From assembly GCA_037176885.1 (NCBI GenBank), contig JAWWNJ010000003.1, positions 2,914,001 through 2,978,000 of the forward strand: a stretch of DNA of 64,000 nucleotides, written 5' to 3'. Below are positions 52,117 to 63,190 of the stretch, piece after piece. Below the pieces are notes generated by a model that saw only the letters and a program-made list of their open reading frames with translations, did not search any database and was not told the origin of the DNA. Positions within the stretch are counted from its first letter, which is position 1. Each line of letters opens with the position of its first letter. The translations under genes and the position numbers were made by a program. Origin of the DNA: Favolaschia claudopus. Taxonomy: Eukaryota > Basidiomycota > Agaricomycetes > Agaricales > Mycenaceae.

Positions 52117-54125
52117 ATGTCACAATCCTCCGATTCCAGCTCCTGTTCTTCCTCCCCAACGTCCAGCCCAACGAGCCTACAACCAAACAACATCGACCCC
52201 TCATCTCGGTGGCTAGTTCAGAAATTTGGTGGAACCAGCGTTGGTAGATTTGCGGTGAATATAGCAAGGGATATCGTTCCGTGTGTAGTCCATTGCGCTC
52301 ACAGTATTCATGCTCATTTCTACGCACAGAGATTACATCGGATCCAATAAAGTTGCCATTGTATGTTCAGCACGGTCGGAATCCTCAAAAGCCCTTGGGA
52401 CGACCAATCTCCTTTTACGTGCAGCTTCAGAAACACTCAGATCCTCAAAAAATTCGTCTGGGACTGCGACTCCGATTTCTGCTAGCCCCGTATCTGAGCG
52501 AGCGGGATTGGGTTCGTGGAGTCCCACATCGCCCCGTAGCCCACGAGGTCGCCAGGAAGCTCCGGCAGATCATTCTGATTCTCCGCCCCCTTTCCTTGAC
52601 ACCGTGGATCTCATCCGAGAACAACACCTCAAAGCGGCTAGGGCCTCTGTTCAAGATCCGGGTATACTTGACGAGCTGGAAGCAGAGATCGAGCAAGACT
52701 GTGAATGGCTGCGAACTTTTCTTTATGCGTCTCATGTGCGTTTTGATTTCGATTTTGCCATCGATTGTCGCGTTGACCGTCGTTTAGCTGATCAATGAAA
52801 TCTCTCCCCGAGGCAAAGATACTATCGTTGGTTTAGGCGAACGGCTGATGTGCAAGATCATGACCGCTGTTCTGCGAGACCAGGGCGTGGACGCTGAATT
52901 TGTCTCGCTGGAGAATATTCTCGATGATCTCGAATCACATGAGGAGGACGATTCTCTGGATCAAGATTTCTACGATCGACTCTCAATGGCTGTAGGTGAA
53001 CGAGTGAAGCAATGCGAATCTCGCGTCCCCGTCGTGACCGGTGCGTAGTATCTTCTCCCTCAAGATTACACCTCATTCCCGGATATCAGGGTTCTTTGGT
53101 CCAGTTCCTGGATCGTTATTGCAGCAAATCGGTCGAGGCTACACTGATTTATTGGCCGCCCTCCTCGCGGTCGGTCTCCAAGCATCGGAGCTACAAGTTT
53201 GGAAGGACGTGGACGGTATTTTCACTGCCGATCCTCGCAAAGTCCCTACCGCCCGCCTAATCTCAGTGATATCCCCTGCAGAAGCTGCAGAGTTGACTTA
53301 CTATGGCAGTGAAGTGATTCATCCGTTCACCATGGACCAGGTACAGAGCTCAGCCTTCATTGAGCTTCTCTGTTGCTGAAACTCGTCTTTCGATGTCCTA
53401 CAGGCCATCCGCCGCAAAATACCCATTCGCATCAAGAATGTAAAAAATCCCCGGGGCGGGGGTACCGTCATCCACCCCGACGCAGAAGGAAATTTGATGG
53501 CGCCGGTCGCTGTCGCAGGAAGCGTACCGGAGGCCCCCTCCCTAAAGCTTGCTCTCCTCTCTGCGCGGGCGCTTCAGGCAAAAAAGCACTACAAGCATCC
53601 GACAGCGGTGACCATCAAAGAACGCATCATCGTCCTCAATGTAAATTCGAATCGAAAGAGCGTCTCTCATGGATTCCTAGCCGGAATATTTGGGACGCTC
53701 GACCGATATGGGGTCGTCGTGGATTTGATCAGCACGAGCGAGGTGCATGTGAGTATGGCTATTGAGGAGAACGGGTTGAATAAGAAGATTATGGACCGAT
53801 TGGTGAGGCAGCTGCAGCACAGTGGGACCGTGAGTCCTCGTTCTTCATCTCTTGGTCTTTTCTGGGAACTCATCACCCCTCATCATATGTATAGGTCTCG
53901 GTTCACACCAATATGGCGATATTATCGCTTGTTGGTCAGCGGATGTGCCACAATATTGGTGTTGCCGGACGCATGTTCGATGCCCTCGCGCAAGGGAAAA
54001 TCAACATCGAAATGATCAGCCAGGGAGCCAGCGAGATCAACATTTCCTGCGTTATTGACGAGAAAGACGCTGTGAAGGCGTTGAATGTGATACACTACAG
54101 CTGCTTGCAGACTTCTGACTTTTAG
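52117..54125 (+). CDS. HOM3: Aspartate kinase (aspartokinase)
   Basis: Six exons (52117-52280, 52330-52735, 52788-53040, 53090-53340, 53404-53829, 53895-54125) join in phase. The kinase domain starts WLVQKFGGTSVGRFA (the KFGGTS substrate/ATP motif), then KVAIVCSAR, GRGYTDLLAALLAVGL, LQVWKDVDGIFTADPRKV and TYYGSEVIHPFTM. Two ACT regulatory domains follow: IIVLNVNSNRKSVSHGFLAG with DLISTSEVHVSMAIE, and ILSLVGQRMCHNIGVAGRMF with INIEMISQGASEINISCV. A Ser/Pro-rich insert (SPTSPRSPRGRQ) sits in the kinase domain, as in basidiomycete orthologs. The enzyme phosphorylates L-aspartate, the first step towards homoserine, threonine and methionine. ACT domains suggest threonine feedback inhibition. Cytosolic. 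The symbol follows the yeast ortholog. Confidence 0.93.
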
Positions 54126-54544
54126 ACTCTACAGTTGAGGCAGCGTCACGGTGTTGACCATCGCTCGCGAATCTCTTTGGCGGAAAAATATCGTATAGAC
54201 TGTCAAAACTGCTATCCTCTGTTGCACTCGGAAAATGAACCAATTTAGAAACAAATTATCGTTAGCTTTGGAGTTTTTGGCACGTTTTCGAACATAAGTT
54301 CAACTTCCCACGGTCAAGTTAAATATAACTCTCAACGGTCATCGATGAGCTCACTGACGAATCTTCAAGTCCTCGTTCGCGTTTGGTAATTGATTGCATT
54401 GGGGCGACCCGTGACAACGTCGGCAACGGAGAATATAAATGCTCATGCATGCTGGGAAATGGCACTGAAATCCCCCCGCCGTCTCAATAACTGGCACCTT
54501 TGAAAAACACTCCCTCGCATTAATTCGGCTGAGACTGATATACT
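54126..54544. promoter_or_regulatory. Intergenic region upstream of the four-TM protein
   Basis: About 420 bp with the aspartate kinase 3' UTR and the next promoter. GAGAATATAAATG at 54429-54441 contains TATAAAT, about 105 bp before ATG 54545, a possible TATA box. Confidence 0.35.
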
Positions 54545-55324
54545 ATGCCCGACCTGGAGCCCTCGACGAAAGCACCTCCAACGGATGCGGAGCGTCAAGC
54601 GAAAATAACCTGGGATGTCCCGTGCGTATTCTGCTAACTTGAAGTATCGCTACGGGGATTATTGACGTCAATCTAGAGTGCTGTTCGGAATCATGTTCCT
54701 TTTGGCCACTGCGGAGCTGGGGTTCACCATCGATACCTTCCAATATAAGCATAAGACACATACGTGGGATTCGAGTACAGAGCGATCGAGGTGCGCTTTG
54801 TGTACGGGAGGTAGTCGAAATTTAATTTGCTTAACTTGGAACACAGAATAGCATTCTTGATATTTTCGTCCGTGCGGACAATGGCGTTGGCTTCTGGTGC
54901 GTGTTTGAACCGAAATGATTGATACATGAATTCATTTGAATAAAGTTTATATCGGCTTTCATTGCGCGCGAAAGCTGTTCGGTTCAATGTTCCACACGGT
55001 TGGTGGCTTGGACACATGGGTTTAATTGAGGGATTTATTCATGCACTCCCAATCTAGATATTTGTGGTCATCTCCACAATATTATGGATCGTCTCCGGCG
55101 TGCTGATCCACACGCTTTTTGGATTAATCGAATGCGGAGGAGTGGGTCCAGCGAAAGGGGGGCTCAATGAATGCCACGAGTTGAAGATCATTGAAATCTT
55201 GAGTTGGGTGTTGGCGGGGATGAGCATCGTTAGTGCAGTGCCGGTTGTGATGCGGGCGTTGAATCAGCGAAAGAAGAGGCTGGAAAGAAAGGTACAAAGC
55301 GAGAAGCGACCAGTGGATGTCTGA
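54545..55324 (+). CDS. Small four-transmembrane (MARVEL-like) protein, 184 aa
   Basis: Five exons: 54545-54621, 54677-54790, 54847-54898, 54975-55019, 55058-55324. Hydrophobic segments are VPVLFGIMFLLATAELGFTI, RIAFLIFSSVRTMALAS running into LFGSMFHTVGG, IFVVISTILWIVSGVLIHTL and IIEILSWVLAGMSIVSAVPV, with a basic C-terminal tail (NQRKKRLERK). Four helices with a loop holding two cysteines (IECGG..NECHE) resemble fungal MARVEL-type membrane proteins, found in plasma-membrane domains. Frame is kept from exon 3 to 4 only if the intron starts GC (gcgtgt, 54899); the alternative GT donor one base pair earlier shifts the frame. That join is the weak point. Function unknown. Confidence 0.65.
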
Positions 55325-56416
55325 TTTTTTTCGGTAATGACATATGGAATGAAAACTTGAACACCATTGTAGCGACTACGATTTACAGCTAAATTCAACA
55401 CATACCTGAATTTGTTAATTCGATTGACAGAAGTCCAACCCCAAACCCCAACCTCAATTTTCATCAACGATTGAAGCCCCATCCTTTGTTCAGAGGGGTG
55501 TTATTATTGCCCATAAAACATAGTATCAGCAATTTTAGAAAACCAACTTGAAACCAACGTAAAAAATGCATTGATGTCATCAATCAACATCCCCGGCGCG
55601 CGGGTCGAAAGTGCAAGCAAGCCGAACATGGAGATGGCGAACGCCGGGGCAGACGCGCTCAAGAGTGTTCTGGAGGGCGAGCCGAAGACTTTAACACCGG
55701 CTCTCACCAGGCTTCGCATCAACTCCGCGTCAACATTTGATGATCGCTTGATGCCAACATGCCATCACGACTGCCTCTTCTGCCTCCTTCCCTCATCCCA
55801 ATCCACCCGGACCACGCATGACGCACACTACGGTGTTACTGCTCTTACGACGTTCTCAAAAACCCTGTCTCTCGATTCCACTCCGTAACCAGCCTATACT
55901 GATCCCCCCGCTTGCGGTCTTGATGTAAGTATTCGGAATCTCTTCGCGAAATTCAAGTTTATCGGATGGTATCTCTAGGCGCAATAGATGTCGACGCTCG
56001 GGATAAGAGATCCTTTCCTGCATTCGCGCAGACAAACTCACCTTTTCCACCTCAAACCCGTCTGTAAGATCTTGACTCTTTTATCTATGATCTCAGCCTC
56101 CCACCAGTAAATCTGCTGCACACGACTGTCCCGCATGGTGAATCGGCGTCTCAGCTGCAAATCTCAAATTCCACCACACGGTTCACTCCGGGTGGCAGGC
56201 TGAGAGGTGGGGCATTGCATTGTACCGCGTATGAAAGCTCGCTTATACCTCTTCATAAAATGACCTCTTTGTTTCCAGCCCCAGTCTTTGGTTTCACCCC
56301 TGGCACGCATGCGAGGCTCATTCTTGGCCTGGGAACAACGCGAAAGAATCCCTAGGATCCATAATGCCCCACTAGTTCGTCGTTTGCTCGCTGTGTGCTC
56401 GAACTCGTCACTCAGC
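55325..56416. other. Intergenic, no gene recognised
   Basis: A short frame at 55504-55722 (minus; residues LLSASAPAFAISMFGLLAL) and one at 55571-55888 (plus) are open but resemble no family. The frame upstream of 56417 is continuous with the next gene, so its true start could lie as far left as 56309. Confidence 0.35.
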
Positions 56417-59164
56417 ATGTCCCCTTCTTTGACCGCAGTCTCGCCTTCGAATTCCGCGCTCAGCATCCCTGAGAACCTCACACCTCAGATCCCGGGTGCC
56501 TCTCCGCAACACTCGCATCATTCAGTGACGCAGAACAACTCGTGTTGGCCTGCTACTCTCTTCAACTCGTGCCGACAGCATGTCTGTTCCGCCTATTTAA
56601 GTCGACTGACTTCATTGTTCTCTCGCGCCCCGGCCAAAGTCGATGCTGAGCCCCCGTCTATGTTCTCAATGCCTCAATCTCAAAACCGCGCAGTAGCGCC
56701 TTCCAAAGTGAGTGTAATTCGCATTCACAACCGAGCTCATTCTGAATATCCTCTTTGACAGAGTACCCATAATAATATGCAGCCGTCGCGGGGCTTCGGT
56801 GTCCGTATTTTCAAAGGCCCTACCCTGTCAAGCTTTCCCTACACCGCCATGGCAAAGTTCGATGTTGGGTATAGGCCCACGGCTTCCAACGATCCCCGTC
56901 AAAACTCTCAAAGCTGGCAAGTGACGAGAACCGAGTCTTCTCGGCAACCGCTAGCCAATATCAGGGAACCTCCGCAGCCTTCGAACAGGTATGGGTCGTT
57001 CACCGAAAATCGTCTTCAAGGCAGAGTGGACACTCCGCATCCAAGTAATTATGCAGATTTTATCTATGAGCGGTCGGATATTTATTCCGAAAACGACACG
57101 GCGTCGACGTTTACCCCTTCCTCGACGTTTTCGCCTGCGCTCTCCCGCGACACCGGGTTGACCTCCGTGCCGTCTGAGGTGCCGTTCCCGACCTCGGCGA
57201 CACCATCGCCGCCGCGGAATGCCTTCCCGCTGCACATCCCCGCCCTCGCTCAAGCGGCGCAATCCACCATCCGCGGTCTGTTCACCCAGTTTACTCTGCC
57301 GTTCCTCAACTCTTCTGATCCTGACTTAGTCCCGGCGACGCCGGTGGCTCGTACGTCGGAACTGCCGACGAGTAGTCCCCCGCGGTTCTTGCCTCCTGAG
57401 GCAAGTAACAATCCCTACCCCTTGTCTGAGTCTCCGCAACCGATGCCTGGGACGGGTTACTTCCCGCCTCCGCCCTCGGAATCCGACGTTGGAGAGGCTC
57501 AGCGTTTGGCGGAGCGGAACGCCGCGCAATACAACGCTGCTTCGTCGGCGTATTATCAAGAAGGCTTTCGCACTGTGGGGTCGAATGCACCACGGGGAAG
57601 GGAGGTTTCTCCCGAGCGGGCAGCGCAGTTGGGTTCGAGTGCGAGGAGCATGGCGTCGTCGTCGTTTCAGGGCGTCATGATGAACGGCGAGCAGGCGCAA
57701 GGAGGAGGAGTACAGCATGTGGTGTACGAAACGTCGAGTATCGTCACCAATCCTCCTTCGATGAACGGTCAGCCGATAGCTCCGCCTTTGCAGCCGCAGC
57801 AGCGTGTTTCGCCGCCCTCGAGGATGGCTCGCGCGCCGTCGGAAGCGTCGTCTGTTACGGAGTCGGACTCGTCGTCCATCACAGCTGTCGAGCCTGAGGC
57901 GCGATTCCCGAGTCGAGGTGACGCGCGGGGACCCACCGTTCGGAGCGTCCCTGTCTCGCAGCTCATTGAGCTAGACAGTCCCGCTCCCATGGCGCGTCAG
58001 GGTTCGCAGCGCGGGCGTGCGATGAGCGATCTGGGGAGGTACGACGAGCTGCGCGGGCTCGACATGCGACAGCGAGAGGCGTACTATAGCGCCTTCGCTG
58101 CCGGCGCTCAGCAAGTCCCTGCTGTCGTGCGATCGGACAGCGGGGACAGTCGAGCGTCGGTCAATGTGGTTCCGGAACGCGCTCGTAGGTCGTCTGGGAA
58201 TCTCGGGCCTCCGCTGCCTGCGTTCCATCCACGACGATCGCCACCGCAGGCTCCTTCCCGGCCGGCGAGTACGCCGCCGCTGCCGCGCATTGACACGTCG
58301 GTGGTGGTGGGGCAAGGTCAAGCGCCCCCTCCACGACGGGAGAGTGTTGTCATGCAGGTGCCGCCACCAACGATGTCTCCGCCGCAAATGGTGCCCCCGC
58401 CGCCGCCGCAGCAGTTCGCGCCACCGATCGCTACGGCGGCGTCTCGTTCTCGGACACCGATGGCTGGACCGCGTGTGCTTCCAGCAGAGCCTCAGCGCCG
58501 TCGCTCGGACGGAGATCAGCCTATCGGACTGCTTAAACGGACCTCTGCGATATTCCACCGGTCGTCCAGCCCCGACCACAGCAACAACAATCACAATACG
58601 AACGGGAATAGGTCCCCTCCTCGGGAGACGGTTGCGGCGCGACCGACAAGGCCTGGTGCTCTCCCGCTTGAACCGCAACGCAGGCGCTCGGACGTTTCTG
58701 TTGTGCCTCCGCGCCTTGACACTAATGTCCCTGCCCCGCCACAGCAGCCGGTGGTAGTGACGATCGTGGCTCCCCCTGGGCGCAATGTCAGGTGGAACGA
58801 CAATCTCATATGTCCGTCCCCGATATGGGCCAGTCAGCGCAGGAAGGGGTGGTATAATCGTCGAGGGTGAGTGATCTTATTTCATCTTTTCTTTTTCACA
58901 TCTACTACTACTGACCGATTTTGCTCTCTCTCTCTCTTTAGAGATCAACTATGGACGAACGACGGCGCGTACAAGCCTCCGCCGCAAGGACAGGAGTATC
59001 CGCCTGATCTACGCGACTACCCGCCGGCTGGCTCGGGGTGGATGAACGAGGATGGGGTGCGTATTGATATGGGGCATCGGCTGATTCCGAAAGTGCCGCT
59101 AAGGTCGGCGCTGAAGAGGACACCCTCCGCGAGGGGGCCGGTTGTTCAGGTTGAGACGCGGTGA
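56417..59164 (+). CDS. Conserved disordered protein with basidiomycete C-terminal motif
   Basis: Three exons: one ending 56707 (start taken as ATG 56417; ATG 56660 or 56309 possible), 56762-58866 and 58942-59164. Most of the roughly 870 residues are Pro/Ser/Arg/Gln-rich and disordered, with TQFTLPFLNSSDPD, repeated PLEPQRRRSD / PAEPQRRRSD (about 58485 and 58665) and a proline run near 58390. The last about 100 residues look folded and conserved: NVRWNDNLICPSP, RRKGWYNRRGDQLWTNDG, YPPDLRDYP, GSGWMNEDGVRIDMGHRL and PLRSALKRTPSARG, with the splice junction inside RRG|DQLW. This C-terminal block recurs in many Agaricomycete proteins of unknown function. The short RSALKRT motif may be a docking site. 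No enzyme motif. Role unknown. Confidence 0.75.
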
Positions 59165-59900
59165 GCAGAGTCGACAGAAAAAACGGAAGTATCTATTTCT
59201 CTTAGTTTATTCGGCCGCCCTCGTAATTTATGTGACTTATTTATTTATCTCTAGACTATGTGATGTAGCGTTTATTTATCTGTGTAGAATACTTACTCTA
59301 ACTTATGGGGGCCCAGCGTTGTGAGATGTCCAGGCTGTATGACTATGACTCCATGTATTTCTATGCCCTTTCGCTCGATAGTACACATGTCTTTCGCGTA
59401 GTACGAGAATAAATTCGTTTGCGAGATAGTAGCGGCGGGACGTATACAGGGTTTGTGCGCAACGTCCACCGGTCTCTTCGATGAACGGATGAGCACCGTA
59501 GAGCCGATGGAATCCGTGAAAGAGTGAAAGAGGTGGGCGTAAATAGTGACAAATAAATATACCAAAAAGGAAATTTTCGCCTTCTCCGAGACATCTCTGG
59601 CCATGCTCGTCGCCTCACCCCTCCTTCATGGACTCCCCCTTCATTGACCTATGTTCTGTGAGCTGACACGGGCGACCAGAGCAGTGTCTCGTCGGCGGTG
59701 GCACTCAGCCCTAGGCGCCTACAGTAGTACGTGTCTCTTCAAGTAGCAGCTTAAGAGCTTGACAGCTCATGGTCAAGGCAGTATCATCGTGACGCACGCA
59801 CATAAGGAAACCGACGCAATGTATATCGTACATATAGGTGCTACTAGTCCGACTCGGGCTAAACGTCGCAAAATACATTCCTACACTCAAAGACCTTCCG
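59165..59900. other. Intergenic, convergent 3' ends
   Basis: Region between two converging genes, AT-richer, with TTTATTTAT-type sequences near 59235-59280 that would suit 3' UTRs. No gene was recognised. Confidence 0.4.
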
Positions 59901-61592
59901 TCAAACGCTATTTCCTCCCGATACTGCGAGCATACGAATAGTCGACACCCCCTCTGTATGTTCCTCTCTCGTCAACACCATCCCCGGCGCCACCTCCAGC
60001 GTACCTCGAATCCAGGTAACAGCTGAATCCAATGCGCGGGGGAAAGCATCGACGAACACATTCTGCAGCGCGGTACTCAGCCTTCTAATCGTCTTCACTT
60101 CCGGCAACGACCTCCGCACAGTCGATGCCAGATTCCCAACGTCGACCCCACCAGACCCGGACTCCAGCTCTGCGCCTGAGCACCACAGATCGACGTGCAT
60201 CACTGAAGGAAATATCGAGGCTGGATCATCCGGCCACGAAACGGCGGGCAGCACGACGTGGGCGAGACGGGGACATTTCTGTAGAAGCCGAGCATATTCG
60301 TCCCCTTGCAAGCTCATAGCCGGGAACTGCAAGTATTCCAGCCCGTTTCCGTACAGATTCAGGCAAAGCTCAATTTCTGCTAGCACATTCTGCCGCCGCA
60401 TTCGCTCCGTAAGCGCCGGCTGGTGCACGATGAATACGAGATGCGCGAGGTTCGGCATATCTGGGAATACCGATACTTCCCGCGTCCCTGGCAGCCCGAC
60501 TCCAAGGACGACTCTCCGTCTGTCGGAGGCGGTGAGCTTTCCGACCTCGCCTTGGCATCTGAGCTGAAGTGTGCGCAGATTCGGGAACACAAGCCGTGGC
60601 TGGATACCATTCCATACAGCGCCTTTCTCCCGAATGTAGGGCCTCCATGGAACGAGCAGCAGTTGTATGGGAACCCTCAAGTCCACTAGGCGGGAGCAAC
60701 TCGCCTGCAGCATGACGGCGCTAAAGTCCCAGTCGCGGGTCAGTGGCCCGAGCGCGAGGGAGGTGATCTGGGGAGGGAGCGCGGTGGCAAGCTCGTCGGC
60801 TGCCGTTTGCCACTTCGAAGGCTTTAGGGTTTCGTCTCCCTTGCCTCGCGCGATGCACACGGCTGTTTCCTCTCCGAAAGTCGGGAAGAAGGCGCCGGAG
60901 GTGCTGATTTCGAGGTGACGAGCGCGAGGGCATTTGTTCACGATGAAGGCGACGAGGTTGGCGCACTCGTCCTCCATTTTCGTCTTGTTCACGGTGGCGC
61001 AGTGATAGAGGAAGGTGAGGCTGCGGACTAGGTTGCCGAGTGCGGGTTCCGCGTTGAGCTTTCTGGCCAGAGCTTCTACGTCCGAGAAAGAAAGGAGGGT
61101 GATATGGCGGTATAGGAAGCGATAGCCACACTACAAAATCCCGACAGGTAAGCAAGAGCAGGACGGTACTAGACGAGTGCTCACCGCTGCCCAGGTCTTG
61201 CATACTAAGAGGATGTTCATCTTCATCTTCATCGACGCCTTCCACGCTGCCGTGACACCGCTGCTGTTGACTCGGAGGATTGGTCGTCCGCGAAAGAGAT
61301 GGTCCATGGGGACCACCTCCTCCAATATGAGGTCGATGATCTCCAGGGGGAGGCTGGCCATGACCATGCTACTCGGCGTGTGCTTGTCTTGGTCGTGCGT
61401 CGTCTCGGGAGATCTGAGGCTCACAGATCGTGGTGGCATACGCGTAGACTGGCGGTGAACGTGAGGGTCGACTCGGACTGGGATAGATTCCACAGCGTTC
61501 AAGTCGGCAATGGCGTTTTCGCGCTCGATGCGTCGCTTCTTTAGCTTACGAAGCTGTTTCTCGGGGGACTGTGGATGCTGGGATTTTGCCAT
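59901..61592 (-). CDS. F-box / leucine-rich-type protein 2, 545 aa, paralog of F-box 1
   Basis: Two exons: 61592-61185 and 61130-59901, intron gtgagc...ttgtag, in phase. The start ATG 61592 (MAKSQHPQSPEKQ) is chosen because the upstream frame lacks an ATG. Exon 1 has a basic region (QLRKLKKRRIER) and the F-box: MASLPLEIIDLILEEVVPMD, ending VCKTWAA. Exon 2 has leucine-rich strands: RHITLLS, LVRSLTFLY, PRARHLEIS, ITSLALGPL, QASCSRLVDLRV, IELCLNLYGNGLEYLQFP, LLQKCPRLAHVVLPAV, ALQNVFVDAFPRALD and LEVAPGMVLTRE. Segment by segment this aligns with F-box gene 1 at 12840-14594, on the same strand about 46 kb away and with the intron at the same place. The pair comes from a duplication. It probably selects substrates for an SCF ubiquitin ligase. 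The copy is intact. Confidence 0.82.
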
Positions 61593-61995
61593 CGCTGTTA
61601 CGGTGAGATGTGGCAAGTGGCAAGTGGTGAAGAGGAAGTGGGGAAGAGGAAATATCGTTCGGGTTGTTGGTTGTTTGTATCTGATGGCCTAACAATCGGA
61701 ACAATAGTAATGTGATCCGCGGGGCAGCTCATTGTTCCTGTGATGATGCCGGTGGGTGGCATTGTCGGCAAAGCATCTCGGCGTCGGCGACAATTTCCTT
61801 TTTCGGTTCCGCAGGCGTAAGTAATTGCGCGTGTTTGCTCTTTATTTCCTGACTCCCGTTCACGCCATACCGAGGTTCGGCGCTGGCGGCGCTGTGGTAC
61901 TACACCTTACCATCTATCCTTTCCGGTTTTTTCATTCCACAATCCAATGCATTAGACTCGAGCTCACTGTTTCGTTGCCACGGCCCACGTCACCA
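61593..61995. promoter_or_regulatory. Promoter region of F-box 2 up to the hAT-like element
   Basis: Upstream sequence of the F-box 2 gene. No distinct TATA box or repeated operator was seen. The last 8 bp (61988-61995, CGTCACCA) are the left target-site copy of the adjacent element. Confidence 0.4.
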
Positions 61996-62377
61996 CAGTG
62001 ACCGGCCGAAGGGCAAAGGCCTATAAAGCTATAGCCCTATAGGTGGGCTATAATGAGGCCTATAGCATTCGTCGGACGAGGTTGAAGGCCTTAAAAAGGG
62101 CTATAAAGTCACATGGTCCTTGCTCCAGTCAACCGAGGCATCCAGAGAGGTGAGTGGCACTGGTTGAGGTGCTGAACAGCGGTTCAGTTCATATGAAGGT
62201 AAATTTTGCTGAGTTTTCAAAGGGTTTTCTTCCAAAAAAACTGCGGCTCGAGACGTGGTCCAAGCGCTAACACGTGACATCTATAGGCCTATAAAGCCCT
62301 AGAGCTATAGGCCTTTGCCCTTAAAAAGGGCTATAGGGTCCGCCGACCCACTTTTAAGGCCTATAGGACGGTCACTG
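61996..62377. mobile_element. Non-autonomous hAT-type MITE, 382 bp
   Basis: Both ends carry the 9-bp terminal inverted repeat CAGTGACCG (61996-62004, and its complement CGGTCACTG at 62369-62377). The insert is flanked by an exact 8-bp direct repeat CGTCACCA (61988-61995 and 62378-62385). An 8-bp target duplication with CAGTG-type ends is the mark of the hAT superfamily. Inside each end lie related inverted blocks (GGGCAAAGGCCTATA) and many CTATAGG / GGCCTATA palindromes, typical subterminal transposase-binding repeats. There is no reading frame, so it depends on a transposase elsewhere. The perfect target copies suggest recent insertion. Confidence 0.88.
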
Positions 62378-62945
62378 CGTCACCATCCGCACCATAATTA
62401 TCACTTGGATGATCCATGATTTATGATACCAGCTCGAGCTGGCTGGATCGGATCCATCCACTTGCTATCCGCTCTTACTTGTTTATTCGGTGTGTCGTGA
62501 GTCGGAGGGAGATGTGTAATATCTCGGCAATCCCGCGCTACATCTCCGCTGACCCTTACTGGCACCGAGTTCCTGTCAGGCTGGGGCTTAGACACTCGAA
62601 TTACAATGACGACGAGAAGTTTGTGGATGTCTTCTCTTTTCAACCGTTCTTACAACCCGCTTTTGCAGCGCGTCTTGCCTCGCATTGCTGCTTCTGTTAG
62701 CTCTCGGACGAAACTTTCCATTTTTACCTCATCTCTAGTGATTGATTGCGACTAACTGCTCCTGTATGCACCTATGCACCTGCTTCCGCTGTTTGCGGAC
62801 CTATCTTGTGCCGTCTCATTGGTCTGACGGGCCCCCACCGGCTCTCCTTTCATAGTGCGAATCTCCCACGTCCCGATGACTTATTTTTTCGCCTGGCTGT
62901 CACCTGCTTAGTCTCGTTTAAGATTCTCATGTCTCAACATACAGC
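62378..62945. other. Intergenic, no gene recognised
   Basis: Starts with the right target-site copy CGTCACCA (62378-62385). The open frames at 62416-62700 (plus) and 62401-62643 (minus) show no family features. Confidence 0.4.
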
Positions 62946-63190
62946 GGCTTAACCCGCAGCTTAAACAGCCCAAGGCAGGCCCATAGGGATGTACCGTAGC
63001 TAGATAATAAAATTAATTGCGAGTCTTAAGCCGCCTGTAATAAAAATGAGATACAACGCGGCTTAAGCAGCTTGAGCTGCGGCTTAAGTCAGTTACTGAG
63101 ATGCACTCGGACTCATTGGCTTGAGCGGCTTAATGAGCTTAAGCTGCTCATTGGCTTAAGACCGAGAAATGGCTTAAGACCGAAAAAATG
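62946..63190. repeat. Patch of GCTTAAG / CGGCTTAA repeats, possible decayed MITE
   Basis: About a dozen GCTTAA-type words (CGGCTTAA, AGCTTAAG, GGCTTAAG) occur in about 240 bp in both orientations, giving many small inverted repeats such as CGGCTTAAGCAGCTTGAGCTGCGGCTTAAG's two arms. One edge reads CAGTAACTGACTTAAGCCGC (complement of about 63079-63098), like a hAT end. No matching left end with a target duplication was found. Probably a degraded relative of the subterminal-repeat MITE class. Confidence 0.5.

Noticed and set aside
57971..58678. Arg-rich minus-strand ORF of 235 codons
   Set aside because: Shadow of the GC-rich disordered gene on the plus strand.
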